Source of the DNA: Entrophospora sp. SA101
Taxonomy: Eukaryota > Glomeromycota > Glomeromycetes > Entrophosporales > Entrophosporaceae
Assembly: GCA_958430865.1 (NCBI GenBank)
Contig: CAUDNR010002802.1
Span: 1-64,000, forward strand
Reading direction: 5' to 3'
DNA: 64,000 nucleotides
The notes under the pieces: model-generated
The model's database searches: none
Told to the model about the DNA's origin: nothing
The model's input: only the letters and a program-made list of their open reading frames with translations
Made by a program: the position numbers and the translations under genes
Shown: positions 48,667 to 62,207 of the stretch, in pieces
How the letters are laid out: the number at the start of each line of letters is the position of its first letter
Numbering within the stretch: the first letter of the stretch is position 1

Positions 48667-51557
48667 ATGAGTTCAGAAAATGAACAACAGCAAGAACAGA
48701 TTTCGCAAGATTCTAAACAATTTGAAGAAAATCTTGCAAAACAAAATAGCAACAATGATGATAACGACAAGTTGGAGAATTCTAACATCACCACAACTAG
48801 TACTAGTACCACACCCATAATATGTATTTATACATTATCCTATTATAATTTAAACGTGATAAGTTTATAGATATGCTAAATTAATATTTTATAACAATTT
48901 AATTATTTGAAAGCATCTAAATTACCATCACCACCAGAAAAACCACAACAGAAACCACTAATATTACAGCAACAGCAACCACCGCCACCATTACAATATA
49001 CAAAACCAGATTGGAGCGGATTGCCAAAAGATGATTATTCATTTGAAGTAATTAAGAATGGAATAAGTTTAGAAATTATCGATTTTCCAAAATCAAAAGA
49101 ATTTCTTGCAATTGGTAAATAGTTTTTTCTTTAAACTATTTGATTTATCGATTTATCAAATTAATTAATGACTGATTCTTTGATTGACGCATTAAAGGGC
49201 GATTACCGACTTGTGATATTCCAATGGAACATCTTGTAAATTTCATATTATTTCTTATAAAATTAATTAATTCTTTTATAATAGCAATAATATATTTTTA
49301 TTTAGTCAATATCCAGATACCATGCCGTGCTTCAATTCAATAACAAAGGTAAATACTAACAATGACGATGATTTTCTCCATTACTCAAACTTCTCACAAA
49401 ATTCAAATCAATCAATACAGGAGAACTTTTAATATATGATTTGGAAAGCGCACATGGTACAATTTTGAATAAACGATTGTTACCGTCAAAATCATACACG
49501 AAACTTTGTGTTGGTGATCAATTAAAATTTGGTCAAAGTACTCGAACATGTATTTTATTAGGTCCTGAAAATCAACAACAACAACAAAAACCTGGGTTAA
49601 AAGTTATACCAAAATCAACATTATTACCTAAAACTATAGATACTGGAGTTACTTGGTAAATAAAATATTTTTATGTTTATTAGTAAAGATATGTGAAATA
49701 GTTACTTATGAATATATCAATTAATTATAGGGGTTTTGGAGAAGATGCAGAAGATGAAGGTGAAGTTATAATGGCAAACGCTAAAAATTCATGGATAAAG
49801 AATGAAAATGCGTATTATTACAAAGATCCAAAAAAAGCTATAAGAAACTGGTTAGAGGTAACATTATTTATGTGAAAAAGGGATTTATTATAAAGATGTA
49901 TCACGTAGATAATATATATATATATATATATATGTAATCAATTTTTTTTAGAATCGAGGTTATGATTTAGAATTTGAAAGTGAACAAGAAGGAACTAAAA
50001 ATAATGCGAAAACTTACTCAGTTCGGTATGTATCCTAGCTATTTATTTATTTAATTATTTATGAATTTTTGTTATTATAGTTGAAAATAAATCATATAAA
50101 ATATATTTGTTTAGCGTACGACTACCTGATGTTGAAGATGAATTTGGACCAGTTTATGGAATAGGTTCTAATATTAAAAAAAGGTTTATATTATATACTT
50201 TAATAGTCAATAATCAATAATGATAATGATGATCATAGAGGATAAACTATTAAATCTACAATAATATATTTATTTTAGAGAAGCAGAAAGGCTAGCAGCA
50301 ATTGATGCATGTGAAAAATTAGATATGTTGGGAATTTTACGTGGTAGCCAAGATGAAGCAGGTACATAAATAAATATGCATGCTCGTGCTAATTATGCCT
50401 CTCCTAGACCCCAATTCACATTCCTATATCTCTGTAGCCATATTTACTAATTTATTTTTCTCATAATTCATACATACTCGAAATTATAATTAATTAATTA
50501 GCGTTGAGAAAACAAAGACTTAAACGATTATTAGATGATGGTAATGATGATGATATTGATAGTTTTTATGATAGAACTGATCAAGGTAATTAGAAAATTT
50601 ATTCAATTATTTTTATCACAAAAACAACCTTATTGATTCTTCACAACCTTAAATTTTTTTAGCTGAAAGAAGCAAAGCAAAAAAATTAAAACAACCACAA
50701 CCACCTAAAAAAGTCGAGACATTTGAGTCATTGACAGAACAATATGAAGAGATTACATTGAAAATTAAAGAATTACAAGATAAAATTTCTTTAGCTTCTA
50801 AAAAAGTAAAAACAGATGGAAATGATAATGGTGTTGATGATGATTTAGATTCATATATGAATTCAATTAATGATGATCTTGAAATTGAATCAAAAACTGA
50901 ATTGGAAAATTCATTAAATGGTTTATTAAAGGTATTTTAATTAATGGGCCAGCCAATTGGTATATTTATTAATTAATTGCGTAAAAGTACTTTATGTATG
51001 TTTATGTTAACGTTACATTTACATTATACTGTAGCAAGAACAAAAGCTTGCTAAATTAATTGAAATTACACGACCGTTTGATATAAAAACAACAAATAAT
51101 TTAAATGATACTAAAAATATTATTGAAAAAGAAAAAGAAGAAAAGATAAATGAAAATCCTTTAGAAAATCAAGATAAATCATCAGTGATACAAGTTTCAA
51201 ATAATGAGGATGATGTGCCAATAGAAAATAATGCAACAGAATTAGCAACAGCAGAAGAAACTTCAACGAACAATAAAAAAACTAAAAAAATTAAATTTAA
51301 AGCGAATGTTCCAATGACATTAGAACAGCATCAAGAACAATTAAAAATTTATGAAGATAATAATGAACTTGAATTGGAAGATGCGACTACTTGGGAACCA
51401 CCTAATGATCAATTAGGCATCTATTATTTATATTTATGTGTGTTATATCTATTCGCTCGCCCACGCCCGTCAATATATTGATTGGTTTATATTTAATATT
51501 TTTACATTTGTTTTAGGTGATGGAAAAACTTTTTTGAATGAAAAATTTGGATATTGA
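48667..51557 (+). CDS. Kanadaptin-like FHA-domain protein (second copy)
   Basis: Same thirteen-exon gene as at 14531-17421, each exon shifted by 34,136 (first exon 48667-48823, last 51517-51557). It has the same FHA motifs, dsRBD-like segment, GDGKTFLNEKFGY end and GC donor (at 51417). No difference was seen. Confidence 0.85.
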
Positions 51558-51949
51558 TTAAACAATATAGTATGAGACGGAAGAATATTTTTTTGGTTAT
51601 TATAATATTAACACTTGGTAAATATTGATCTGCTCAAAAGTAAAAAAACATTAAATAAAACGACGTTATATAATTTCCCGACAAACAAATCAACCAACCA
51701 ATCCTAATAACATTAATAATAAAAATATATGACAACTTTTATTTATTTGTATGTGACGAATCAATTAAAGTAAATAGTAATAATAATAATGTTGTTGTTC
51801 ATATATATTTTTAAAAAAAAAAAAGTAATAATAAATTTCTTCTACTTTATAAAATAATAGTATCAGTAACAACTTGTATGTTTATATTTCATTTATTTAG
51901 GTTTATTTATTTACGTTTATTTATTTATATTTATTTATATAGTTCATGA

Positions 51950-53537
51950 TTAACAATTACAAGCAGTATTTGGTGGTGGCGGACGTGATAAATCAACTCC
52001 GCCTCTAGGATGTAATCCGGATCTTCCACGTGAATTAGCAGCTAATTGATCAAGAGGTAATCTCTTTGCTGTAAAGTCGATTTGGGAGATAAATAAAAAT
52101 CATTTTTGGTTTGTAATTATAATTATTATAACATTAATTGTAATTATGATAATAATTTTAATGATTACTTACCTATTGATGTGAATAATTCACGAACATT
52201 GTGAGATGTTTTAGCTGAAGTTTCAAAAAACAAAAGTCCTGCACTATCTGCATAAGCTTTAGCTTCCTGTGATATGTAAACAGTTATTATATATTTGTTG
52301 TAGTTTATGTAATATAATTGCCATTATAATAATATCATTAAAAAAATTAAATAATATACTTCAGTTTCAATTGCTCTACGTGAGCTCAAATCACATTTAT
52401 TTCCTGCAAGTGCAATAATAATATTTGGATCGGCTTGTCTCTGTAATTCTTTTACCCATGCTTTAGCTTTCTCGAGAGAAGACTGCCCAATTAATTGGTT
52501 TAATTAATTAGTAATGGATACATAAATAAACAATATACATATAAAATAATACTTTTAAAATACATACTGCTTGAGATATATCATATACTACTACAGCACA
52601 ATTTGCATTTCTATAATACATTGGAGCCAAACTCTGATTGATTGTGGATTGGATCGGATTGGATAGAGATAGAGAGAATCATAATAATAATATAATAAAG
52701 AACTCTTTCAGTCAGACAATGTACTACTCATTTTTTGTTTTCACGCACACACCGAAATTAATTAATTAATACTATTATTATTTAATAATTATTTTAATAT
52801 GATTTAATTTCTTATTTTATTTTCACCTTGTAACGTTCTTGGCCTGCTGTGTCCCTTATGTTTATGTGATTTTTTTAAAAAAGAAAAGAATGAAAAAGAA
52901 AGGGCAAGATTTAAATGAATTTTAAATAAATAATTAACATTAATCAATAAAGCAATAAAAAATGTTAAAGAATCCACCATTGATCATTGAATTCTTACCA
53001 AATTTCGAATTTAACTGTCGTCTTATCATCAATATTAATTGTTTGCGTAAGGAATGCCGCTAATTAAAAAAAAAATTATTATTAACTGTATGAAAATTTT
53101 CATTAAAAAAATAAACAATATATTTTACCTCCAATTGTACTTTCTTTATAATCTTCAAATTGGTCTTTAACAAATCGCATCACCAAACTACAAATATTTT
53201 GATTAGATATTACTATCGTCAATTTCTTAATTAATACACACCAAAATCACACAAACCTTGATTTACCAACCGCTGATTCTCCTATATATTAAAAAAGTAC
53301 AAATTATTATATTTAATAGCATGTTATAATTATTGCAATTATTGTAATTGTGGAATGGTAATTCATTCAATTGCGTTGTAATTGCAACAATTACAGCAAC
53401 GACATTAATTGGGAGAATTATTAAAATAAGATCGTGCCAGAAATAAACTGAACCACTATACCCAATAAAACAAGCTTGAATTGAAAAAGCTTATTAGGTG
53501 CTTGAGGATTTTGTCTGTTGGGTGTTGGAGATGCCAT
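51950..53537 (-). CDS. Rab5-family small GTPase (second copy)
   Basis: Same nine-exon gene as at 17814-19401, shifted by 34,136. All GTP-binding motifs and the C-terminal Cys-Asn-Cys are present. It is probably the same locus assembled twice. Confidence 0.9.
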
Positions 53538-53875
53538 ATTGTTAAATTCAAGTAGCAGTAGCAGTAGTAATTGCGGTAGTTAAGTAGTAAATTAGTAGTT
53601 AGGTATTTGGAATTTTTCTTTTTTTAAAAAAAAAAAGTAAGTTTTACAAGTGATAAAGGAAACAAGACAAGTAAAAAAATAATTGTTTTTTCTTATTTTT
53701 ATTATTATTATTATTTATAATATTAAATTTCTTTTTTTTCTAATTATCACATAAATGTTCCACGGCTATTTCCCATATAAGTATGTGACAACTATTATAT
53801 GGCATAGTAATAGTTAAGTTATAAGTGAACATTATGTCACAATACACACAATGGTATCACATGATTGAATCATAT

Positions 53876-55345
53876 ATGGATTTCAAGGCTCAAAATTCAA
53901 TCATCACCATTGTACATGTTTTGGATTGCTTCTCTCGCCTTTACTTTCTCAATTGTTTAAGCTTTATTTGGCTTGTTTTGGCTTGTTTTCTGTTTTTGAG
54001 CTTGGACTGCCATCTGTTTTTCTGCTCAGTTAATTCTTGAATAATTTTCTCCTGTTTAATTAATTCGGGTTTTTGCTTCTCTATTCTTTAACTTTATTTG
54101 GAAGTTCCTGAATAAGTTTTTATTATTTAAATATTTTAGTTACTGTTTTAATTGAACAATATTACTCTTTAATTGTTGATTATTGCTTCTTTTCTCTTTT
54201 GCTTTTTGTTCATTATCATAGTCATTCTCTAAATCTTTTATTTTTATTCTTTAACTTCCAATATTGTTGATTATTGTTATCTATAATCAGCTTGCATCTT
54301 CATTTCTTTCCTTTAACACCTTCTTTCCCTGTTTTTGGTTTTCATACAGTTTGTTTTATCATATTACTGTCTTACTTCCTGAAGTTTAGTATCTATTTAT
54401 TTTCATGATCAATTTTTGCATTGTCTTTTCCTTTTTGACCTCTTAATAAATTGGTCATGTTTATATTTGTATTGCTTTAGTTTCGTTGCAGATCCACTTG
54501 ACTCATATTCTAATTGGTTAGTTTCATCTTGAATTTCCTGTTTTTTTGTTCTTCACTTGATTTCTTCTTATTCAGGATTATTCAATGATTTGTTCAAGTT
54601 CTCAATTTCTTGCTTGAAATTTGTCATCTCACCTTTCAAATCACTTATTTCTCTATTCTTTTCATTTAATTGCTAATATAAACTTCTATTTCACTAGCTA
54701 AATTTGATAATTATTTTGTAAATTGTCATGATTTACTTGTAATTGATTTTTTTTATTAGTTAGTTGTTATCAATTTGGTTGCCATTTACTTTCTTCATTT
54801 CATTGATTAATTTCTCATCTTATCAAATAGTTCATTTCTTCTTTTCTTTGGACACCCTCACTATCTAATTGTCTTTTATAACAGTCATCTTCTCTTAAAT
54901 TTTCAATATCCTGATGAGCTAAACATTTGCTTCATTTAGTTCTGCTTGCTTCTCTGCTGATTTTCTTTGGAGGAAATTTGCTCCCTGCATTTGCTCTTGC
55001 TTTGATTGCATCTGATTTTCAAATTTTTGCCTTTCTTTATAAATGATACACTGTGTCATTTTTAATTTGATTTGGATCAACACTTTCTGGCTCTATTTCT
55101 GTTCCATCTAAAACACTAAACCAATGAAAATCTTTCCTTTCAAATTCTTTCAATTTATTAGCATAACTAAGTAAGTTAGTTTCATCAGATAAATATCTTT
55201 CCATGCTGTAATGTAATTATCAGGTTCATAACTTCAAATTTCCAAAGTATTTTCTATTGAATAGCCAATATTGTCAATGTTATAATCATTTGGAGAAATT
55301 TAGAGAATTCTTTAGCAAATTGGATTATTTGTTTGGAGGTTCCAT
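53876..55345 (-). pseudogene. Decayed coiled-coil protein gene (second copy)
   Basis: Repeat of 19740-21209 with the same stops and frame changes. Shared inactivating lesions are expected if the two blocks are one locus. Confidence 0.5.
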
Positions 55346-55787
55346 AGCAAAAGTTATTATTATAATAAATTTTTTTGAGTAACAATCCCTGTAAAATATG
55401 TTACACGTGTTTTGGTATATAAATTAAAAAATTTCAAGCCTTTGTATCTCATTTTTTTACTGGCTTATTTTTTCACCAGTATAATCCTTATGGCATAAAC
55501 ACATATTATGCAAAAATCTCAATTTGATCAGAGGGCACTTAAGCTATCTTTTGCTAGAGAACCTCCAAGTGTTATTATTTATTTAAAAGGATGGTGGTTG
55601 CTGTCACTCTAGTTCTTAGAAACTTGTTTGTTTAATTTTTGACTTTATTTGTATTTACATAACAACTAACAAATTTCAAAATTATCATCATCTCTTAATG
55701 TTACCCTGATATGAAAAGTATTGTTTCTTTGTAGGAAGTATTTAATGAAAGACACTAATAAATTGATCTTATCATATCTTTTTGTAG

Positions 55788-56092
55788 GGATTTAATCAGA
55801 AGCATGTAAGACCTATTGAGGAAGCATTTATAGAAAATGAAATGAAGACCCTAGAATACATCTCTCAGATGAAATGCAAGATCAGAAGAAGAGCAAAATA
55901 TCATAAAGTCTTAAAACAATTGAAAATCATTTGTTACACAGTTATAAACAGTTGTAAAAAGTGGGTGCTATCTTTTGAGACTTTATTATTATGGTATTTG
56001 AAGTTGAAGAAAAACAAATAAAAATATTAGATTCAATTGATGATGAATAACTTCAGGAAGAAATGAAATCATCAAATAACCACTTAAATAAG
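55788..56092 (+). pseudogene. Ulp1-like protease fragment (second copy)
   Basis: Repeat of 21652-21956: the same KKWVLSF and ILDSIDDE segments and the same frameshift. Confidence 0.35.
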
Positions 56093-57892
56093 GTAATTGC
56101 TACATTCAAGATTTAATGTTATAATACGCTTGTTATGTTGATTTTTAATAATCTATTTATTTAAGAATTAAAGAATTCTTCCTGATTATTTAAATAAAAT
56201 ATTATATAATATTTTATAGACCAGGGTACTGAGGCATTTTAGATTGATCCATGAAACATTGTATAGAAAAAATACCTGATAACCATTTGATATTGTTTGC
56301 TGTGAATGAATTCTCTAAAAAATTCCTGAAACTCTACAGGAATACTTTAATAATGGTTGTAATATTACATTAAGTGATGAGTACAAAAAGCTCAGTATAA
56401 ATACTCAATACTTGTAGGTTTTGTTAACTTGATATATATAAATATTATTTGAAGAGCTAATTTTATTTTTTTATTATTGCATAGAAAACCAAACATGGAC
56501 TGTCTAAAAAATTGTTCTGACAATGTTCTAAAAATGACTTTTCTATTTTCCTTATATAAAAGTATTGTTAATAAAAACTTCGTACATGGTTGATGGTAAG
56601 TTACTCTATATTGTTTTTACACAAAAAAAGGCAGAATAATAATTTATATCCTTCACAACTTTGTTTATAGGCGAGAGATTAAAGATGGGAACTGCAATTA
56701 GCCACTATTCAATTTTCATATGCCACAATTAGTCACAATCAGTATCAACACAAGAGGAGAGGATATAATAATAAAAATCTTTTCCTTAGGGCCATAAAGT
56801 GAATATGATTAGTAAATTTACAAAAACTCCTATACAAGTGGAAGCTTTATTTGGTGAAGTTAGTGGAGAAATAAGTCCTTTTTGGCCTGCCAGTAGCATC
56901 AACCAAAAAACAATTTTTAATATAGACTTTTGTATGGAATTCACTAACTTATATAATTTTTGTTAACACAAGGTTTTGACATCAATTTATATGGTATGAA
57001 ATGGCAAGATGGAATTTATTTCATTGGGTTGATTGATCAGGCCATTTTACTTTTAACAGAAGATGATTCTGGTATGATTGAAGGTATATATTGTATGCTC
57101 AAAGGAACTTGAAAGTATGTAGTGATTATTTTTCTAATATTGTGGTGATCAATTCAACTAATCTAATGCTTTGCAGATTAAATTAAAGCAACAAAAAAGA
57201 CTATGAAATTATTAAAATTAAAAACAAATGAAGATACCTTGCACCTGAGACATCCCCACAATTGAATATCAATAGGCCTTCATAATTATTTTTAAAATTT
57301 TAAAAAGAATATGTTTATACTACTGTTTTCAATCAAAAAAAATATAATAATAAATAAAAAATAATTTCTGTTATAATGTGGTCTTTGCTTAAGCAGTGTT
57401 AATAATATTATTTTTTTTTCATTCTTTAAACTGCATCAGAAAAATATTCATATTGTGACACAATGTTCACTTTGTTGGATTTTGTTGCAACATCCCCATT
57501 TTATATTTAATGTAAAATTAAAAATATTTGGGTTTGGCCAAATTTAGAACAATTTTTGTTGAATATTATAAATTTAGCAAACCAAATTACTTGTGAACAT
57601 AGTAAAATACATATACCAAAAGAAGTTCTTCTAAAAATCTTTCAATTACATTAAAGCTAGAGACCTAATCCATCAATTAATATTGCCTAGTTCTTGAGTT
57701 ATATACTTTTAAAGGTTGTACAAAATTTAGGAGGTTTGCACCATAGATAAAACATAAGTCCTGAAAAAATTTAATCCTTTATTTTTAAAGGAAAATCTGC
57801 ACCAAAGGAATTCATTTCTCTGGCAAACATTTATCCAAAAAAATTTAATTGCTGATGCATGAATGAATGAGAGAAAAGATCTACATCAAGGA

Positions 57893-58103
57893 TGTTAGCC
57901 AAAATGGTTTTTGAAAATAGCAATTTTAGCAAGCAATTTCGGAATTACAATATTCTTTATACCAATAGACATAAAAAAATACCCAGAATTTCGGCTATTG
58001 AGTTAAAGTGTTCAAATACTTTTGGATATAATTTTGGTAACTATTAAAAACTATTTCAGCATTTCGGATTTAGTGTCAATTAAGAGAGGCAATTTCGGCT
58101 TAA
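57893..58103. mobile_element. Copy of TGTTAGCC-ended element B
   Basis: Repeat of 23757-23967. Confidence 0.5.
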
Positions 58104-58997
58104 TCTGTATTTTTATAATAAATTTTGGGGCAAAATTGCTAATTGTCAAAAAATTGTACTATTCTTTTTGTGCTACCGGATGACATTAATAAAGTTAATC
58201 TCAAAAAACAATTATATCCAAAATGTTAACATAGTTTGTGTGATGAACAAAGATTTTTCTATATATGTAGGATGTGCAGATTTTGGATTAGCAGTTAATA
58301 AAGACCATTCTGGTAACACGAATTTTTAACCCATGCAATTGTTGATTGACCAATCAAAATCATGAATTTGATAATGTAAAAATAAATATGTTGGTTTGAT
58401 TCATTTTGTCAAAATCATTTCATCAACAATTGTTTCATTAACAAATAGTTCAAATTTAAGAAGTTGGAAGCAACAATGTGGCAAACCTTTGAAATAGTCC
58501 AATAAATTAAATTATACTACTCAAAAATGTATTTAAAGGGTTGGTTTTCAACTTGGTTGAAGAATAACTCTCTTTCTAACTCTTCTCTTGATCATATCTC
58601 TCAATATGATCAAAATAACCTTGATATAATGAATGTTGATGAAATGATTGTAAATGTGACCAATTTAAGATATATAATTAAGACAAAACATGAATGATAT
58701 ATGAAAAAAACAAATTTAATAAAAACAAAATTTTACAACTCAAAAAAAAAATGTTTTGTTTGCATATTTTAATAAAATTTCCATAGTTGTTGCATCATCT
58801 GTTGCAGATTCAACATTAACTGGATCATTAACTGTATTTTCATTATTTCAATAAATTCATTTTCATTTAATCTTTTCATCATACTTTTTTTTAGTGCAAT
58901 AACATTTTTTTTTGATTTTGACTTGAAGATAGTCCAAGATATCAAACATTTAGATTGGCATTTTTGTAGACAATGATTGTGATAATCATGTCCACAT

Positions 58998-59222
58998 TAA
59001 GGTTTCCAGTCTAAACTATTTTGAAAAAAAGTAGCTTTGACAATAGTTTGGGCTTCTCAATAATTTTTTATAAGAGTGAACATGAAAAAAATAAATCAAC
59101 CTATTTTAATTTAATTAATTTAAAATAATTTCGCCTGATTTTGGCCTATAAAAATTAATTTTTGCTCAAAGTGTTTTGGCAATTTCAACTACTAAGAAAA
59201 GTAATTTTGATCAGAAACCTTA
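58998..59222. mobile_element. Copy of the 225-bp hAT-type MITE
   Basis: Repeat of 24862-25086 with the GTCCACAT duplication on both sides. Confidence 0.7.
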
Positions 59223-59730
59223 GTCCACATTAAAGGACACTACAATTATTCAAATTAGGATAGTTAGTGTAATCACAATATATGTAATGTTTGTAGATAG
59301 TTTCCTAGAAGTAACAAAGCCTCTTGGAAGATGACAATCAGTTATTTCATAACTAAAGAAGGCAATTGTATGTGTTAATGCCATTAGATAAAGTTTTAGT
59401 AATCAAAGAATACTGATTTTCTGCTTGATATATCTTTGTAAACACATCTAAAAACAATAGTACACTTCCAAGAAAGCATATGCAATTGTTTTGGTGTATA
59501 TGGATATTTCTAAGCCAGCTGATGAGGGGCTTTAGATATTTCACAAAATCTATGAAATGTTGTCAAAAACTATTGATGCTGAAAAATAAAATGTGCTTCC
59601 TTTTGCAGTTGTTGTGCAGTGAAAAACTTGACTGTACAATGCTGTGAATGATTTCTACAGGACTATCACTTAAAGAGGCGGGATAATTAGTAACCATATC
59701 AATTATTGAATGATTTGTCTCCATCCAATA

Positions 59731-60313
59731 CAGTGTTCCTAACCAAAAATCAATTTTGGATACTTGTAATTATTTTGGATACTTATATTTATTTTGGATA
59801 TAATCATTTCAAACATTTGTTATGATAATATTGCAAATGAATGATTATCAATTGATAACAAATAGTACAGTATTAACTTATTTGTAAACTTATCCTACTA
59901 TATAACAAACATTTTTCAAATATTAAAGATAACATATTTTTACAACAATTAAAATATTAATTCAGAAAACATTTTCATTTAAAAATTAAAAGCCAAATGG
60001 AATTTACAGAAAAATTTTCCTAATACTTCAATTGTATAAATCATTTTTAAAATGTCATAATATTCTTACACCTGATGGTAATTTTTTGATTTGTATGATG
60101 ATATAATTTATTAATAATTTTTTGATATAGCTTGAAATGAACAATCAAATTGATGATGTCCAAAAAGAAACTTTATCAATTAAAGAACAAGAAAAAATTA
60201 ATAATAGTTTGTAAGGATTTATACAAATATCTGAAATAATGAGCATTCAAAATAATTACAAGTATCCAAAATAATATTCGAATATGGAGTTGTAATTACA
60301 GTTAGGAACCCTA
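59731..60313. mobile_element. Copy of the 583-bp hAT-type MITE
   Basis: Repeat of 25595-26177 with the ATCCAATA duplication on both sides. Confidence 0.75.
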
Positions 60314-61388
60314 ATCCAATAAAAGACATCAGAAAAAAAATTAAAGGCATACACTTATAATTTCTTCAATAAAACCAAAGAAAAAGATTATTCCAGCAAT
60401 TCATACAAGCTTCCTCATAAGCCAGCCAGTTACCTTCTTGATGGTGAACTGCATAAACATCAAGAACTAAAGGAAATAAATTGCTCAAAGATTGGTTAAA
60501 TATAAAAATTCAATGTTTTTGCATGATGATAATCACCAACATTCAACATGAATGCACTTTTTGAATATTTTGTAAGTGCATACTCTACATATTTCTCATG
60601 TACATCTGCAACTTGCTTCTTTTTACAATCTAATGCTCTTGATTTTGTGGTTGCTCCAAGGTTCGCCATTGTATTTAGGCCTTCATTAATTGTACCTACC
60701 AAAAGGTCAAACTTAAAAGAGTTAATCTTTGTATTATTTGATGAAGTAAGAAGATAACATATGAACACCATTAATCTTCATACAGTCCATTGTTTGTTCA
60801 TTATGTTCAAATGGCTGAGCTGCTTAAATAGAGTTGGTCAAAAAATCCCTTCAAGCTTGGTTCAATTTCTCAGAGCAATCTTCATATTTCATCAAAATCA
60901 TATATATGTAGGACTTTCTTTATTTGAACATTCTTTTTCATAAAAGATTTTGATGGCTCTAGTGAAATCAATCATTTCACTTGCTTCTTCCTTTTCTTCT
61001 TCCCCTTCCTATTCCTCATCTGTGGTTTTTACTCTCCTAGGACCTCTTTTTAAAGGATTTTCTACAAAATTAATTTAACAAATGTTACATAAAACAACAC
61101 CTTCTGTCCACATTACCTTCAATAAGTTGTTGTTCTCAATTTCTTTCGATTTATTGCTTTTCAATTGATGAAATTTAGCTGACTTGATGGTTTTACATTC
61201 TGTGCAATGTTTATTTACAGACATTTTTTCTTTGAGTAAATTGTATTATGAAAGTTGTGGTATTCAAAGGGATTCAAAAGATATGATAACAACACAGTGT
61301 AAAGCCTCAAATTTGTGTAATTATTTATAAATGATTTATTGCAAGAATGGGCTATGTAATACCCTTGTAAAAAAGTAGTTTAACTGTA

Positions 61389-61799
61389 TAGTTGGCTCGG
61401 TCTAAAGACCTCCTAAATTTTGGGCAAATTTTATAAGTATAGAAGTCACTTTCTGTCCTATCTTTAAAAAAATAGCTCTATTAGTTGATAGAATATGTCA
61501 TTAGTTTTAATGTAAAAGAGAGATTTTATCAAAAAAATTATTTGTTGTAGTGTTCTATTCTTTTTTAAAACATGTACTTTACTATGCTCGCGAGGAATTT
61601 GTCCACTGTGATTATTTCTAAATTTAGGAAGAATATTACCAAATTTAGACTAGCTTTTTAACTATCGTATCTAAATTTGGCGAAGTGCTATTTTTTTGAA
61701 AAATTTTATTACATTTTTAAACGAATTACTATTACTATTGCTATTTTGAAATTTGGCCGCATGGCGCAGCAATGGGAGGTCTTTAGACTGAGCCAACCA
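61389..61799. mobile_element. Copy of the 411-bp TA-flanked MITE
   Basis: Repeat of 27253-27663. Confidence 0.6.
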
Positions 61800-62207
61800 T
61801 ATAAAAAATATTGAAAATCCTTCCTTATACAGGACAGCCTCTCCTGTCAGTGAAGTTTTGTACAGAAACATGGTATCATGGCATCATGGTAAATCCTTTT
61901 ATGATAATTGATATGGTACTTTTTTGACAATAACATCTTCAACTAAGAAAAGCCAGTAATAATAATGGTAATGGTAATAGAATATGCATGGATAGCCGCA
62001 AGGCATTTTAAGTCTATCACGTGACTTAAACTAGGTTTAATTGGTGGTTCTCAATAGCCAATGATAGTAATTACCCAGTGTTAAATTCAAGAGCCGCCCG
62101 TCCATAATAATAAATAATATATAACTATGTCTAAATAAATAATTTTTATTTTTATATTTTATAATTAATAATTTTGATTACAAATCTACAAAAATGTTAT
62201 TAATGTT

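Larger units (their letters stand above)
58736..61224 (-). pseudogene. Dead RING-ended transposon-like gene (second copy)
   Basis: Repeat of 24600-27088 with the same stops and the same two nested MITEs. Confidence 0.5.
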